A stretch of 6,568 nucleotides of DNA from an uncultured Armatimonadota bacterium (GCA_903881535.1 CAIRTT010000467.1:1-6568), one strand, 5' to 3'; counted from the stretch's first letter, positions 1 to 6,367 are shown. Numbers and translations are program-made. The notes: a model not told the origin generated them from the letters alone.

Positions 1-2
1 GG

Positions 3-779
3 TGGAATCCCGGCATCCATGATGCGGAGACATTTTTTACGGCTGACCCGAGTGGCTTTCTCGTCGGTGAGCTGGATGGCAAGCCGATTGCCTGTGTCAG
101 TGCTGTCCGCTACGATGACCACTTTGGTTTTTTCGGCTGCTATATCGTGGATGAGGCATTTCGTGGCAAAGGCTACGGGATGGCGTTGCACGAGGCTGGC
201 CGTCGTTACTTGGAAGGCTGCACGCAGGGCGGGGATGGCGTCCTCGAGAATGTGGAGCTCTACAAGCAAATCGGGCGAGTTTATGCCTACCGGAATGCGC
301 GTTATCAAGGGGTCAAGCCACTGGATTGGCAGGGCGCAGATGGCACGGTGGATGCGCGTGATGTTCCATTTTCTGCAATCCAAGTGCTTGATAGAGCCTG
401 CTTCCCGGCACAGAGGGATGCATTCCTAAAAGCCTGGATTCACCAATCGGATGCCCATGCACTGGCAATCATGAATGACTCCACCGATACCGTGGCTGGG
501 TATGGAGTGGTCCGCAAATGCTTTGATGGCTGGAAGATTGGGCCGTTGTTTGCGACCAGTCCTGAAGGTGCTGACACATTGTTTAGGAGCCTCATTGCAC
601 GCATTCCTGTCGGAGATAGCTATGTTCTCGATATCCCTGAGCCAAATGTCGAAGCGATGGCATTGGTTCGGCGCTATGGTATGACAGAAGTGTTCGCAAC
701 TGCACGAATGTACACCGGTCCGTTTCCGGACATCTCACTTGACTGGATTTACGGCGTCACGACATTTGAGCTTGGCTGA
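3..779 (+). CDS. GNAT family N-acetyltransferase with C-terminal Acetyltransf_18-like domain (5' end outside window)
   Basis: Predicted cytoplasmic acetyl-CoA-dependent N-acetyltransferase; the substrate is unknown. The reading frame is open from base 3, and 258 residues are visible. The window opens inside the GNAT fold (WNPGIHDAETFF, then GFLVGELDGKPIACVSAVRY and the FGFFGCYIVDEAFRGKGYG segment). The RGKGYG acetyl-CoA pyrophosphate loop lies at bases 162-179. The second half ends in VLDIPEPN...MALVRRYGM...ARMYTG...IYGVTTFELG, which I recognise as the C-terminal domain of YitH-like two-domain GNAT proteins. Those are usually around 280-290 residues, so roughly 20-30 N-terminal residues probably lie upstream of the window. 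The GTG at 147 is in frame but would cut off the beta strands before the acetyl-CoA loop, so it is not the true start. The last 31 bp overlap the 3' end of the opposite-strand acyltransferase gene. The family call is secure; the substrate is not inferable. Confidence 0.9.
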   Translation, partial: WNPGIHDAETFFTADPSGFLVGELDGKPIACVSAVRYDDHFGFFGCYIVDEAFRGKGYGMALHEAGRRYLEGCTQGGDGVLENVELYKQIGRVYAYRNARYQGVKPLDWQGADGTVDARDVPFSAIQVLDRACFPAQRDAFLKAWIHQSDAHALAIMNDSTDTVAGYGVVRKCFDGWKIGPLFATSPEGADTLFRSLIARIPVGDSYVLDIPEPNVEAMALVRRYGMTEVFATARMYTGPFPDISLDWIYGVTTFELG

Positions 780-1930
780 GAATTACCCTCAGGGCGTATC
801 CGCTTGCCTATTCGCATAAACGGCAGCTCGATGTACTTGTAGCTCAGCCAGGAGAGTCCGAGGATTATCGGTAGGACTACACTGAACTGAACAGCCATCA
901 CAGTCATCGGTGAGAGCTTGCCCACAAGCCATGCATTTGTCGTTTCAAGAATTGGGAAATGCAGGAGATAGATGCTGTAGGACATCGCGCCAAGGATTGT
1001 CAGTGGCTTTGCCGAAAGGAATCTGAACACTTTGTGCTCTGGCGTGCGGTTCCGGGTTCGTTGTAGCCAGACAAGACATCCACTGATGCCGATACCAAGT
1101 GCGATATCGCTGATCAGAATGAGGTTTGGTTTGGATGATGTTAGTGCGAAGACAAGCAGTCCTGGGATGGCGCTGCGGAGTCCGGCTATCTTCCAGAGCT
1201 TGCTTGGTAGCCCAAGTCCTTCGACTCCTGCTGACGTACGGGTCCCGTAACAGGCTGCAATATTCCCCATAAAGAAAAGCCCGACAAACCAGAGACACTT
1301 ATCGTGCAAGCTTGGGATGCCCGATGTCCACGCAGTCAGAGCGAACAACGCCGCAAGCATCACATATGGATGCACACGCTTCCAAAGCGGCACCAACAAA
1401 GCACCAAAGACGAGATAAATCTGCCACTCAAGCGCCACAGACCACATCGGAGCGTCAATCGTCCATTGAAAGCGGGTCAGGTTGTGCATCAGCAGCAGAT
1501 GAGATCCAATCGACTCACCAGAAAAGTGGTTTAAGCCCTTCGTCCAGATACGCTGAGGATCCAGACCCACTCCAGTAGCGGCAATCAGGATGAGACTGAA
1601 AACCATCACAGCGATGTAAGCCGGGTAGAGTCGAAGCGCGCGCCGTCTAACAAATGCTTGCAGCCAGCCCGCTTCCTGCTCGACATGACCCTGGGTCGCA
1701 ATCGGCATCATCAGGCAGTAGCCGGACAGCACTATGAAAATCCCTACTGCAGCATGACCGAAGTTTAAAAGCGTGAAGAATTTCGGCAAATTGCCGTACG
1801 GAGGCTGAAATACAACGAACTGCCAAATGTGTCCAATCGCTACGTAAAGCGCTGCGAGCCCGCGAATACTGTCGAGGTATGGGAGCTGGACAGCGACACG
1901 TTTGCGTTTGAGAAACTGGATGGCAGTCAT
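749..1930 (-). CDS. Acyltransferase 3 family membrane protein (OafA/YrhL-like)
   Basis: Integral inner-membrane O-acyltransferase, expected to move an acetyl or other acyl group onto a sugar of a surface polysaccharide, lipopolysaccharide or exported glycan; the acceptor cannot be told. It has 393 residues, a normal length for a stand-alone acyltransferase-3 domain. Visible family motifs are LDSIRGLAALYVAIGH at about 19-34 (R23 and H34 in the conserved positions), GIFIVLSGY at 63-71, the basic RRRALRLYPAY at 95-105, MWSVALEWQIYL at 162-173 and SYSIYLLHFP near 315-325. About ten hydrophobic segments follow one another, and the C-terminal tail is short and polar. There is no C-terminal SGNH domain. 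The ATG at 1928-1930 puts the first motif at the usual distance from the N-terminus, but no clear Shine-Dalgarno sequence precedes it. It is divergent from the metallopeptidase gene and convergent with the GNAT gene, so it is probably monocistronic. Confidence 0.93.
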   Translation of the reverse strand: MTAIQFLKRKRVAVQLPYLDSIRGLAALYVAIGHIWQFVVFQPPYGNLPKFFTLLNFGHAAVGIFIVLSGYCLMMPIATQGHVEQEAGWLQAFVRRRALRLYPAYIAVMVFSLILIAATGVGLDPQRIWTKGLNHFSGESIGSHLLLMHNLTRFQWTIDAPMWSVALEWQIYLVFGALLVPLWKRVHPYVMLAALFALTAWTSGIPSLHDKCLWFVGLFFMGNIAACYGTRTSAGVEGLGLPSKLWKIAGLRSAIPGLLVFALTSSKPNLILISDIALGIGISGCLVWLQRTRNRTPEHKVFRFLSAKPLTILGAMSYSIYLLHFPILETTNAWLVGKLSPMTVMAVQFSVVLPIILGLSWLSYKYIELPFMRIGKRIRPEGNSQPSSNVVTP

Positions 1931-2023
1931 AGTTGTAGTAGAGCTGTGCAGAAACTATGCCGCTTGCCCATGGCATCGTGTGGATACTGACGCGAATGGT
2001 CTCACGTGTGGTAATTGCATTGC
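1931..2023. promoter_or_regulatory. Divergent intergenic region (acyltransferase / metallopeptidase promoters)
   Basis: The roughly 90 bp between the two divergently read genes must hold the start signals for both, because neither has another co-directional gene just upstream. I cannot pick out convincing -35/-10 hexamers or a strong ribosome binding site on either strand. Small repeats are present: CGTGTGG occurs twice (about 1978 and 2005), and ATGCC/GGCAT forms a weak 5-bp dyad around 1956-1975. None is strong enough to call an operator. Confidence 0.35.
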
Positions 2024-3631
2024 ATGTCCTTTCGATTGATGCCTTTACGCCTATTAGCTATTGCTTGTGCATCGATGCTGGTTGTCAGTATCGCAAGTGC
2101 CCAAAAAATCACAAAGCCGCCAAAATCCATGAATGTGCCTCCGCGGCATACAAAGTTCATTTCTGCGGGTGGCTTCCCAATCGTTGCGGGTCCGGATGTC
2201 AACGATTACGCCCTTCGCGAGGCTGCCTACTGGGTCAATCAGCTGCTGGCTGCGCGTCCGGATGCTAAAGCTGCAATGATTAAGTCCGGGACACGGCTTT
2301 GCATCATCGGTGCAAATGAGTACACCTGTGATCTCCCGGAGTTTGCCTGGCTTGGGATGGGTAAGGACATCGATGGTGTAAACGCTCGGGATTGGTGGGA
2401 TGCACGTGCGCGTGGCACAGGTGGTTCGGAAGATGATCCCTACTGCAGCGTGGGTGAGGAAAACCTGCTTGGTTACACAGGTGATCCATATGCCAAAGAG
2501 AGCATTCTGATCCATGAGTTTGCGCATAGCATCCACCTGCGGGGGATGAATGCGGTTGATCCCACATTCGATGTTCGTGTGAAGAAAGCGTACCGAGATG
2601 CGCTCGCGGCGGGTTTGTGGAAGGGGAAGTACGCTGCGGTTTCTCATGCTGAGTACTTTGCCGAAGGCGTTCAGTCCTGGTTTGACAACAACCGCGAAAA
2701 TGATCATGACCATAACCATGTCAATACGCGTACTGAGCTGCTGGCATATGACCCAAAGCTTGCCGAGCTGTGCCGTGAGGTGTTTAAAGACACCGAAATC
2801 CGCTACACAAAGCCGGCCACACGCCTGAGTGGACACATGAAGGGCTACGATCCCGACAAGGCACCGACGTTTAGTTGGCCCGAGCGCCTTCTGAGTGCGA
2901 AAAAGATAATCCAGGATAATGCGCGGAAACGGTCATCCGATGCACTTACCGTTGCAAGTCCTGCCGCGGGCGCTGCAGAGCTCGTTTCCGGTGGCCTTAA
3001 GTACCGTAGCCTGACCCTCGAGGGTTGGACGGTGAATGTCCGCACGGATGTCATCGAAACAATGCCGGCTGCCGTGGATGCGATGTTGCCGCTCCTCGCG
3101 GAGCAGCTCCGCCTAGTGACGCAGCTTGTGCCAGCACGACATATTCCAGTGCTTCGCAAAGTTACACTGTGGGTTTCGCTTCCCTATAAAGGCTTTGGTC
3201 CGACAGCGGAGTATCACCCGGGAGCCGACTGGCTAAAGGAAAATGGTCGGAACCCCGCCATGGTCAAGGGCATCGAGATCACCGATACAGAGTCATTTCC
3301 ATTCGAAGTCAAGCGGATGCCGGTGGTGATTCTGCATGAGCTCGCACATGCATTTCACGACCAGGTACTTGGTTTTGACAATGCCGAGCTTGTGGGGCTG
3401 TACCGGGATGCCAAAGCGGGTGGCGCGTACGACAAGGTCGAGCGCTTTCGTGGCCCGGGGCGAGGTACATCGGAGGAGCGTGCCTACGCGATGACGACCC
3501 CACAGGAGTATTTTGCGGAAGGTACGGAAGCGTATTTCTTGCGGAATGACTTTGCGCCATTCGACCGCGATGCCCTCCGCAAGGTGGACCCGCGCTTACT
3601 GGCATTCATTGAGAAGGTTTGGGGCAAGTAA
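2024..3631 (+). CDS. Exported protein with two tandem zinc-metallopeptidase units (HExxH gluzincin, anthrax lethal factor/ATLF-like)
   Basis: Predicted secreted or periplasmic metallopeptidase; the substrate is unknown. Numbering from the ATG at 2024 (535 residues), a Sec signal peptide covers 1-26 with an ASA|QK cleavage site. Unit 1 (about 30-290) has HEFAH at 164-168 and EYFAEG starting at E210, with Y203 seven residues before it. Unit 2 (about 326-535) has HELAH at 438-442 and EYFAEG starting at E495, with Y488 seven residues before it. The two halves share these motifs plus a closing YDP/VDP..L segment, so they are probably an old duplication. HExxH plus a downstream Tyr-x6-Glu is the zinc-site layout of anthrax lethal factor and Pro-Pro endopeptidase. 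A DHDHNH patch sits at 227-232 of unit 1. Both units keep every expected ligand, so both could be active. Alternative starts are TTG 2015 and ATG 2039; all three keep the signal peptide, and none has a clear ribosome binding site. Similar proteins are known to me from planctomycetes, mostly annotated as hypothetical. Confidence 0.85.
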   Translation: MSFRLMPLRLLAIACASMLVVSIASAQKITKPPKSMNVPPRHTKFISAGGFPIVAGPDVNDYALREAAYWVNQLLAARPDAKAAMIKSGTRLCIIGANEYTCDLPEFAWLGMGKDIDGVNARDWWDARARGTGGSEDDPYCSVGEENLLGYTGDPYAKESILIHEFAHSIHLRGMNAVDPTFDVRVKKAYRDALAAGLWKGKYAAVSHAEYFAEGVQSWFDNNRENDHDHNHVNTRTELLAYDPKLAELCREVFKDTEIRYTKPATRLSGHMKGYDPDKAPTFSWPERLLSAKKIIQDNARKRSSDALTVASPAAGAAELVSGGLKYRSLTLEGWTVNVRTDVIETMPAAVDAMLPLLAEQLRLVTQLVPARHIPVLRKVTLWVSLPYKGFGPTAEYHPGADWLKENGRNPAMVKGIEITDTESFPFEVKRMPVVILHELAHAFHDQVLGFDNAELVGLYRDAKAGGAYDKVERFRGPGRGTSEERAYAMTTPQEYFAEGTEAYFLRNDFAPFDRDALRKVDPRLLAFIEKVWGK

Positions 3632-3685
3632 CGAAAGATTGCATCGGTTTACACCAGGGGCAGTGTTGCGACTTTGGCTGAATTA

Positions 3686-3810
3686 GGCACGCCACTTTGC
3701 CGTAAGTCCCGCATTTTTACAGCGATTTGTATCTCCAATTCGCACATTTGGTGTTTAGCAGCACTTTGTAACCCAATAGAGATTGTATTTACGGCACAAA
3801 GAGGCTTGCC
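3686..3810. repeat. Long imperfect inverted repeat (20/22-nt arms, 83-nt spacer)
   Basis: The left arm GGCACGCCACTTTGCCGTAA (3686-3705) matches the reverse complement of 3789-3810 at 18 of 20 positions, with two mismatches and a 2-nt insertion (TG) in the right arm. The spacer is 3706-3788. A third, shorter relative of the arm, CACTTTGTAACCC, lies inside the spacer at about 3762-3774 in direct orientation. As RNA this would form a long closing stem with a possible competing inner pairing; as DNA it could be a small palindromic repeat element. No target-site duplication is evident at its ends. Confidence 0.6.
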
Positions 3811-3840
3811 AAGGTACAGAGCATCGATGGCAGTCGTATA

Positions 3841-3884
3841 CTCATTCTGGACACTGATATCTGTGATTCGGTGTCCAGAATGAG
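3841..3884. repeat. Perfect 14-bp inverted repeat (hairpin or operator) just before the chitinase start codon
   Basis: CTCATTCTGGACAC (3841-3854) and GTGTCCAGAATGAG (3871-3884) are exact reverse complements. As RNA the stem extends inward by three more pairs (U-G wobble, G-C, A-U), giving 17 pairs around a 10-nt loop at 3858-3867. The right arm ends 6 nt before the ATG at 3891 and so occupies the place where a ribosome binding site would lie. No T-run follows on either strand, so it does not look like an intrinsic terminator. A repressor operator or a leader hairpin that limits translation are the reasonable readings. Confidence 0.75.
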
Positions 3885-3890
3885 CCATCA

Positions 3891-4856
3891 ATGCAGCGAT
3901 TTCCGAGCCGGTTTCACTTTGTCATTTTGAGCATTTGCTCGTTGATGACATTCATTTGTTGTGACCAACGTGCGTACGCACAACAAACAGCTGGAGTAGG
4001 CTCGTTTAGAGTCGCCGGATACTTGCCGGATTACCGATTCAGTAGTCTGAACTTCGATGCCATCAAAGGGTTGACCGATCTGATTATTTTCTCAGCGGAA
4101 CCGGGCCCGGATGGCAGTCTCAACACATCCCGGCTAAAAGCCTGTCCATGGGAATCTCTGCTCAGATTCAAAACGGAACACAGAATACGGTTGATTCTGA
4201 CCATCGGCGGCTGGGAACGGTCCGAGCATTTTGCAAAGGTTGCAAAGTCTCCGAAAGACCGTAAAGCGTTTGTGGATGCCGTTGTAGCGTTCGCGCTTGC
4301 CCGGCGTCTGGATGGCATTGATATCGATTGGGAGCACCCCAAGGACGTATCGGAAGAGCAGGCCTATGCTGCCTTGCTGACAGACTTAAAGGATGCTTTC
4401 AAACCGCATGGTCTGCTCTTGACCGTCACAATCGCGGCTTGGCAACATCTGCCCGCTGGAGGAGTGGCGGCGGTGGATGGTGTGCAGGTGATGGCGTACG
4501 ACCATGACAAGGAGCATTCAACCTTCGATGGTGCCATTAAGGATGTCCGCACACTGTTGGATGCAGGAATACCTGCGAAAAAGATCATCCTTGGGCTGCC
4601 GTTTTATGGCCGGGACATCAAAACCCGGGATGCTGAGACGTACGGGGCCATTGCCGCACGGCATCACCCAGAACCCACGGTGGATCAGGTTGGAAATGTG
4701 TATTTCAACGGTATCTCGACAATCACCCGCAAAGTAAAACATGCCGTACAGACCCGTCTTGGAGGCGTGATGATTTGGGAGATTGGTCAGGATGCAACAG
4801 GAGAAAACTCGCTCCTGAAAGCCGTTCTGAAGTCCATTTCTGGCCAGTCTAACTGA
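3891..4856 (+). CDS. Exported glycoside hydrolase family 18 protein (chitinase-like)
   Basis: Predicted secreted enzyme that cleaves beta-1,4 links between N-acetylglucosamine units in chitin or related glycans by substrate-assisted catalysis. It has 321 residues. A signal peptide covers 1-30 (AYA|QQ). The GH18 barrel starts at FRVAGYLPDYR (39-49), and TIGGW (104-108) is the SxGG-type strand-3 motif. DGIDIDWE at 141-148 is the full DxxDxDxE signature with E148 as the proton donor. MAYD at 201-204 supplies the tyrosine and aspartate that assist the acetamido group, and GVMIWEIGQD places the floor tryptophan at W296. The protein is compact: the segment after MAYD is short, so there is no chitinase insertion domain, and no carbohydrate-binding module is present. 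It may therefore favour short or soluble chains. An endo-beta-N-acetylglucosaminidase role is possible. ATG 3891 is required to keep the signal peptide, an in-frame stop lies at 3864, and no clear Shine-Dalgarno precedes it, only the hairpin. Confidence 0.93.
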   Translation: MQRFPSRFHFVILSICSLMTFICCDQRAYAQQTAGVGSFRVAGYLPDYRFSSLNFDAIKGLTDLIIFSAEPGPDGSLNTSRLKACPWESLLRFKTEHRIRLILTIGGWERSEHFAKVAKSPKDRKAFVDAVVAFALARRLDGIDIDWEHPKDVSEEQAYAALLTDLKDAFKPHGLLLTVTIAAWQHLPAGGVAAVDGVQVMAYDHDKEHSTFDGAIKDVRTLLDAGIPAKKIILGLPFYGRDIKTRDAETYGAIAARHHPEPTVDQVGNVYFNGISTITRKVKHAVQTRLGGVMIWEIGQDATGENSLLKAVLKSISGQSN

Positions 4857-4905
4857 CCCAATATTTCTTACCCTCTCACTGACAACCTGCTCAAATAATG
4901 TCTGC

Positions 4906-4936
4906 GGGTCATCATCGTGGAGCATAGAGGTGACCC
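4906..4936. terminator. Possible weak hairpin between convergent genes
   Basis: GGGTCATC (4906-4913) pairs with GGTGACCC (4929-4936) in an 8-bp stem with one wobble and a 15-nt loop. It lies between the stop of the chitinase gene and the stop of the convergent transporter gene, touching the latter's last base. No T-run follows on either strand, so a terminator role is only a guess from position. Confidence 0.3.
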
Positions 4937-5388
4937 TACGACTGTAGCTTGGCTTGCACACTTGGCAGGCACAGAACAACGCCTGCGACGATGCAGATGA
5001 TTCCGATAATGGTTAGGCGGTTTGGCCGCTCGCCAAAAGCGATAATGCCCAACAGAATGGCCAGAACAAAGCTCAGTTTATCGATGGGGGCCACGACGCT
5101 GAGGGGGCCACTTTTAATGGCGCTGAAGTAGAAAAGCCATGATATTCCGGTGGCGAGGCCAGACAGGACGAGGAAAACCCAGGTCTTGGCTGATAACTGT
5201 GGGATGACGACCAGCTGCTTTTGTACGATCACGATGCCTCCGATAAAGGCCAGGACCACGACTGTTCTGATGAGCGTGGCTACATTGCTTGGCACACCTG
5301 ACATCCCCAGCTTTGCCAGCGGTGCCGTGATGCCTGCAAAGACAGCAGCGAGGAGTGCGTGGAGCAACCAACGTGGATGTTCAGTCAT
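4936..5388 (-). CDS. Single-domain EamA/DMT family transporter
   Basis: Small inner-membrane protein of 150 residues made of one EamA unit. Five hydrophobic segments are visible: LLHALLAAVFAGITAPLAKLG, the NVATLIRTVVVLAFIGGIVIV stretch, TWVFLVLSGLATGISWLFY, VVAPIDKLSFVLAILLGII and LTIIGIICIVAGVVLCL. The ATGISWLFYFSAI...APIDKLS...GE sequence is typical of EamA half-proteins. Standard members carry two such units (about 300 residues, ten segments), so this protein should act as a dimer. It is not a truncation, because stand-alone units of about 140-150 residues form a recognised group and both ends look natural. The substrate is unknown; relatives export small metabolites or amino acids. It converges on the chitinase gene and diverges from the prepilin-like gene, so it is probably monocistronic. 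The start at 5386-5388 lacks a clear ribosome binding site. Confidence 0.9.
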   Translation of the reverse strand: MTEHPRWLLHALLAAVFAGITAPLAKLGMSGVPSNVATLIRTVVVLAFIGGIVIVQKQLVVIPQLSAKTWVFLVLSGLATGISWLFYFSAIKSGPLSVVAPIDKLSFVLAILLGIIAFGERPNRLTIIGIICIVAGVVLCLPSVQAKLQS

Positions 5389-5536
5389 GCTGTCATCTTA
5401 ACTTGGAGCCCAAAGTAGATCGGCAAATTTAACATTTAGATAAACTTTGCTTAATGACTGCATAACAGTGTTGGGCATGGCTCCGCCTATAAACAGGTCG
5501 CTGAAACCTTGTTGTTATCTTAGGTGAACCACTATT
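5389..5536. promoter_or_regulatory. AT-rich divergent promoter region (transporter / prepilin-like gene)
   Basis: These 148 bp lie between two divergent starts and are clearly more AT-rich than the genes, especially 5424-5468. A TATAAA at 5488-5493 could be a -10 element for the plus-strand gene, but no matching -35 sits 16-18 bp upstream. GGAGCCCAA (5405-5413) can pair with TTGGGC (5471-5476) plus CTCC (5481-5484) across a 4-nt bulge, and AACAGTGTT at 5465-5473 is a small dyad. These are suggestive only. Confidence 0.4.
5522..5527 (+). promoter_or_regulatory. Ribosome binding site of the prepilin-like gene
   Basis: AGGTGA lies 9 nt before the ATG at 5537 and matches the GGTGA part of the anti-Shine-Dalgarno complement. 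It is the only clear Shine-Dalgarno sequence in the window and it settles the start of this gene. Confidence 0.7.
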
Positions 5537-6367
5537 ATGAATCGAAAAGCAAACGCATTTACCCTGATTGAGTTGCTAGTTGTGATTGCGATCATCGCAA
5601 TCCTCGCAGCCATCCTCTTCCCTGTCTTCGCACAAGCGCGTGAGAAGGCTCGCGCCGCAAGCTGCCTGTCCAACATGAAGCAGCTTGGTCTTGCATTGAA
5701 TATGTACCAACAGGACTACGATGGCACATTAATGCAGACCACCTATGAGGATCCGACACTCAAGATTCACTGGTCTTACATCCTCCAGCCATATGTCAAG
5801 AATGTTGGCATCTTTGTCTGCCCATCCGATCCATTACCTGTCACACCTGCAATCCCATGTGCAGCCGGACAGGTTGCTGGCCTCAATTGTGATGCACAGG
5901 TGCCTAAGTTCTCCTATATCAACAACTACAATGCAATCCCTGCACACGACTGGCTTGCACCATCCGAGTCATCTTTTGAAGAGCCAGCATCCATGATCAT
6001 TCTTGCGGAGCGCCGTGCAACGATGAACGATGCAGCAAAGACCAAGATTGGTCAGTGGAAGGGGACATCTGCGTTCATTGGAACCAGCGGTGTGTCCGTT
6101 GGCAGTGGTCAGATCTGTCCTGGAGATGCATACCGTTTTGCGACTCCTGCAGATGCAGCTACGGGACTTTTGGGTAAGAAGGACAAGCCTGAAATCGTCC
6201 GTGTACAGTTTGACCGCCATACGGGTGGTGCTAACTACACATTCGCGGATGGCCATGCAAAGTGGCATCGCTTCGAGCAAACCCTTGACCCAAACAACTT
6301 CCTCTGGGGCAAGACTTGGTATCCAGCACCGTTCCAAAACACGCCACTGGCACGCCCCTGCCCATAG
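5537..6367 (+). CDS. Prepilin-type N-terminal cleavage/methylation protein with H-X9-DG domain (pseudopilin-like)
   Basis: Type IV pilin/type II secretion pseudopilin-like exported protein of 276 residues. The N-terminus MNRKANA|FTLIELLVVIAII has a short positive leader, the prepilin peptidase site before F8, and glutamate at position 5 of the mature chain, followed by one long hydrophobic helix to about residue 33. The AREKARAASCLSNMKQLGLALNMYQQDYDG segment then continues the helix, as in Armatimonadota and planctomycete members. Near the C-terminus H228 and D238-G239 (HTGGANYTFADG) form the H-X9-DG motif that marks this processing-associated class. Residue -1 is alanine rather than the usual glycine, which I recall as common in this group. 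The globular part has several cysteines and no recognised enzyme motif. The role is unknown: probably a surface fibre or secretion-associated subunit, present in many copies per genome in such bacteria. It stands alone, with a good ribosome binding site before it and a strong hairpin after it. Confidence 0.92.
   Translation: MNRKANAFTLIELLVVIAIIAILAAILFPVFAQAREKARAASCLSNMKQLGLALNMYQQDYDGTLMQTTYEDPTLKIHWSYILQPYVKNVGIFVCPSDPLPVTPAIPCAAGQVAGLNCDAQVPKFSYINNYNAIPAHDWLAPSESSFEEPASMIILAERRATMNDAAKTKIGQWKGTSAFIGTSGVSVGSGQICPGDAYRFATPADAATGLLGKKDKPEIVRVQFDRHTGGANYTFADGHAKWHRFEQTLDPNNFLWGKTWYPAPFQNTPLARPCP

Larger units (their letters stand above)
3632..3890. promoter_or_regulatory. Non-coding gap with two inverted repeats upstream of the chitinase gene
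   Basis: These 259 bp separate two co-directional genes. Both strands have short open frames here (80 residues on minus, 69 on plus), but neither resembles a known protein, has a good ribosome binding site or has a convincing start, so I treat the stretch as non-coding. It must carry the chitinase promoter and leader; I cannot fix the promoter hexamers by eye. It holds a long imperfect inverted repeat (3686-3810) and a perfect one (3841-3884). No intrinsic terminator for the upstream metallopeptidase gene is evident directly after its stop codon. Confidence 0.5.

Noticed and set aside
147..779. A complete GNAT gene starting at the GTG at 147
   Set aside because: The frame is open to the window edge and the upstream residues are conserved GNAT sequence, so the gene is cut by the window instead.
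2054..2836. A 260-codon open frame antisense to the first half of the metallopeptidase gene
   Set aside because: The plus-strand frame has a signal peptide and two matching HExxH units, while the antisense translation has no recognisable domain and a composition typical of a shadow frame.
3686..3810. A complete insertion sequence or transposon
   Set aside because: The 125-bp interval has no transposase, no evident target-site duplication and no second copy in the window.
3841..3884. The perfect hairpin as an intrinsic terminator of the metallopeptidase transcript
   Set aside because: It lies about 210 nt after that stop codon, the stem is only half G+C and no T-run follows on either strand.
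3649..3891. An 80-codon minus-strand open frame in the gap before the chitinase gene
   Set aside because: Its first codons are made from the palindrome, there is no good ribosome binding site, and the translation resembles nothing I know; the inverted repeats explain the sequence better.
5471..5493. TTGGGC...TATAAA as a sigma-70 promoter for the prepilin-like gene
   Set aside because: The spacing between the two hexamers is only 11 bp, well short of the 16-18 bp needed.
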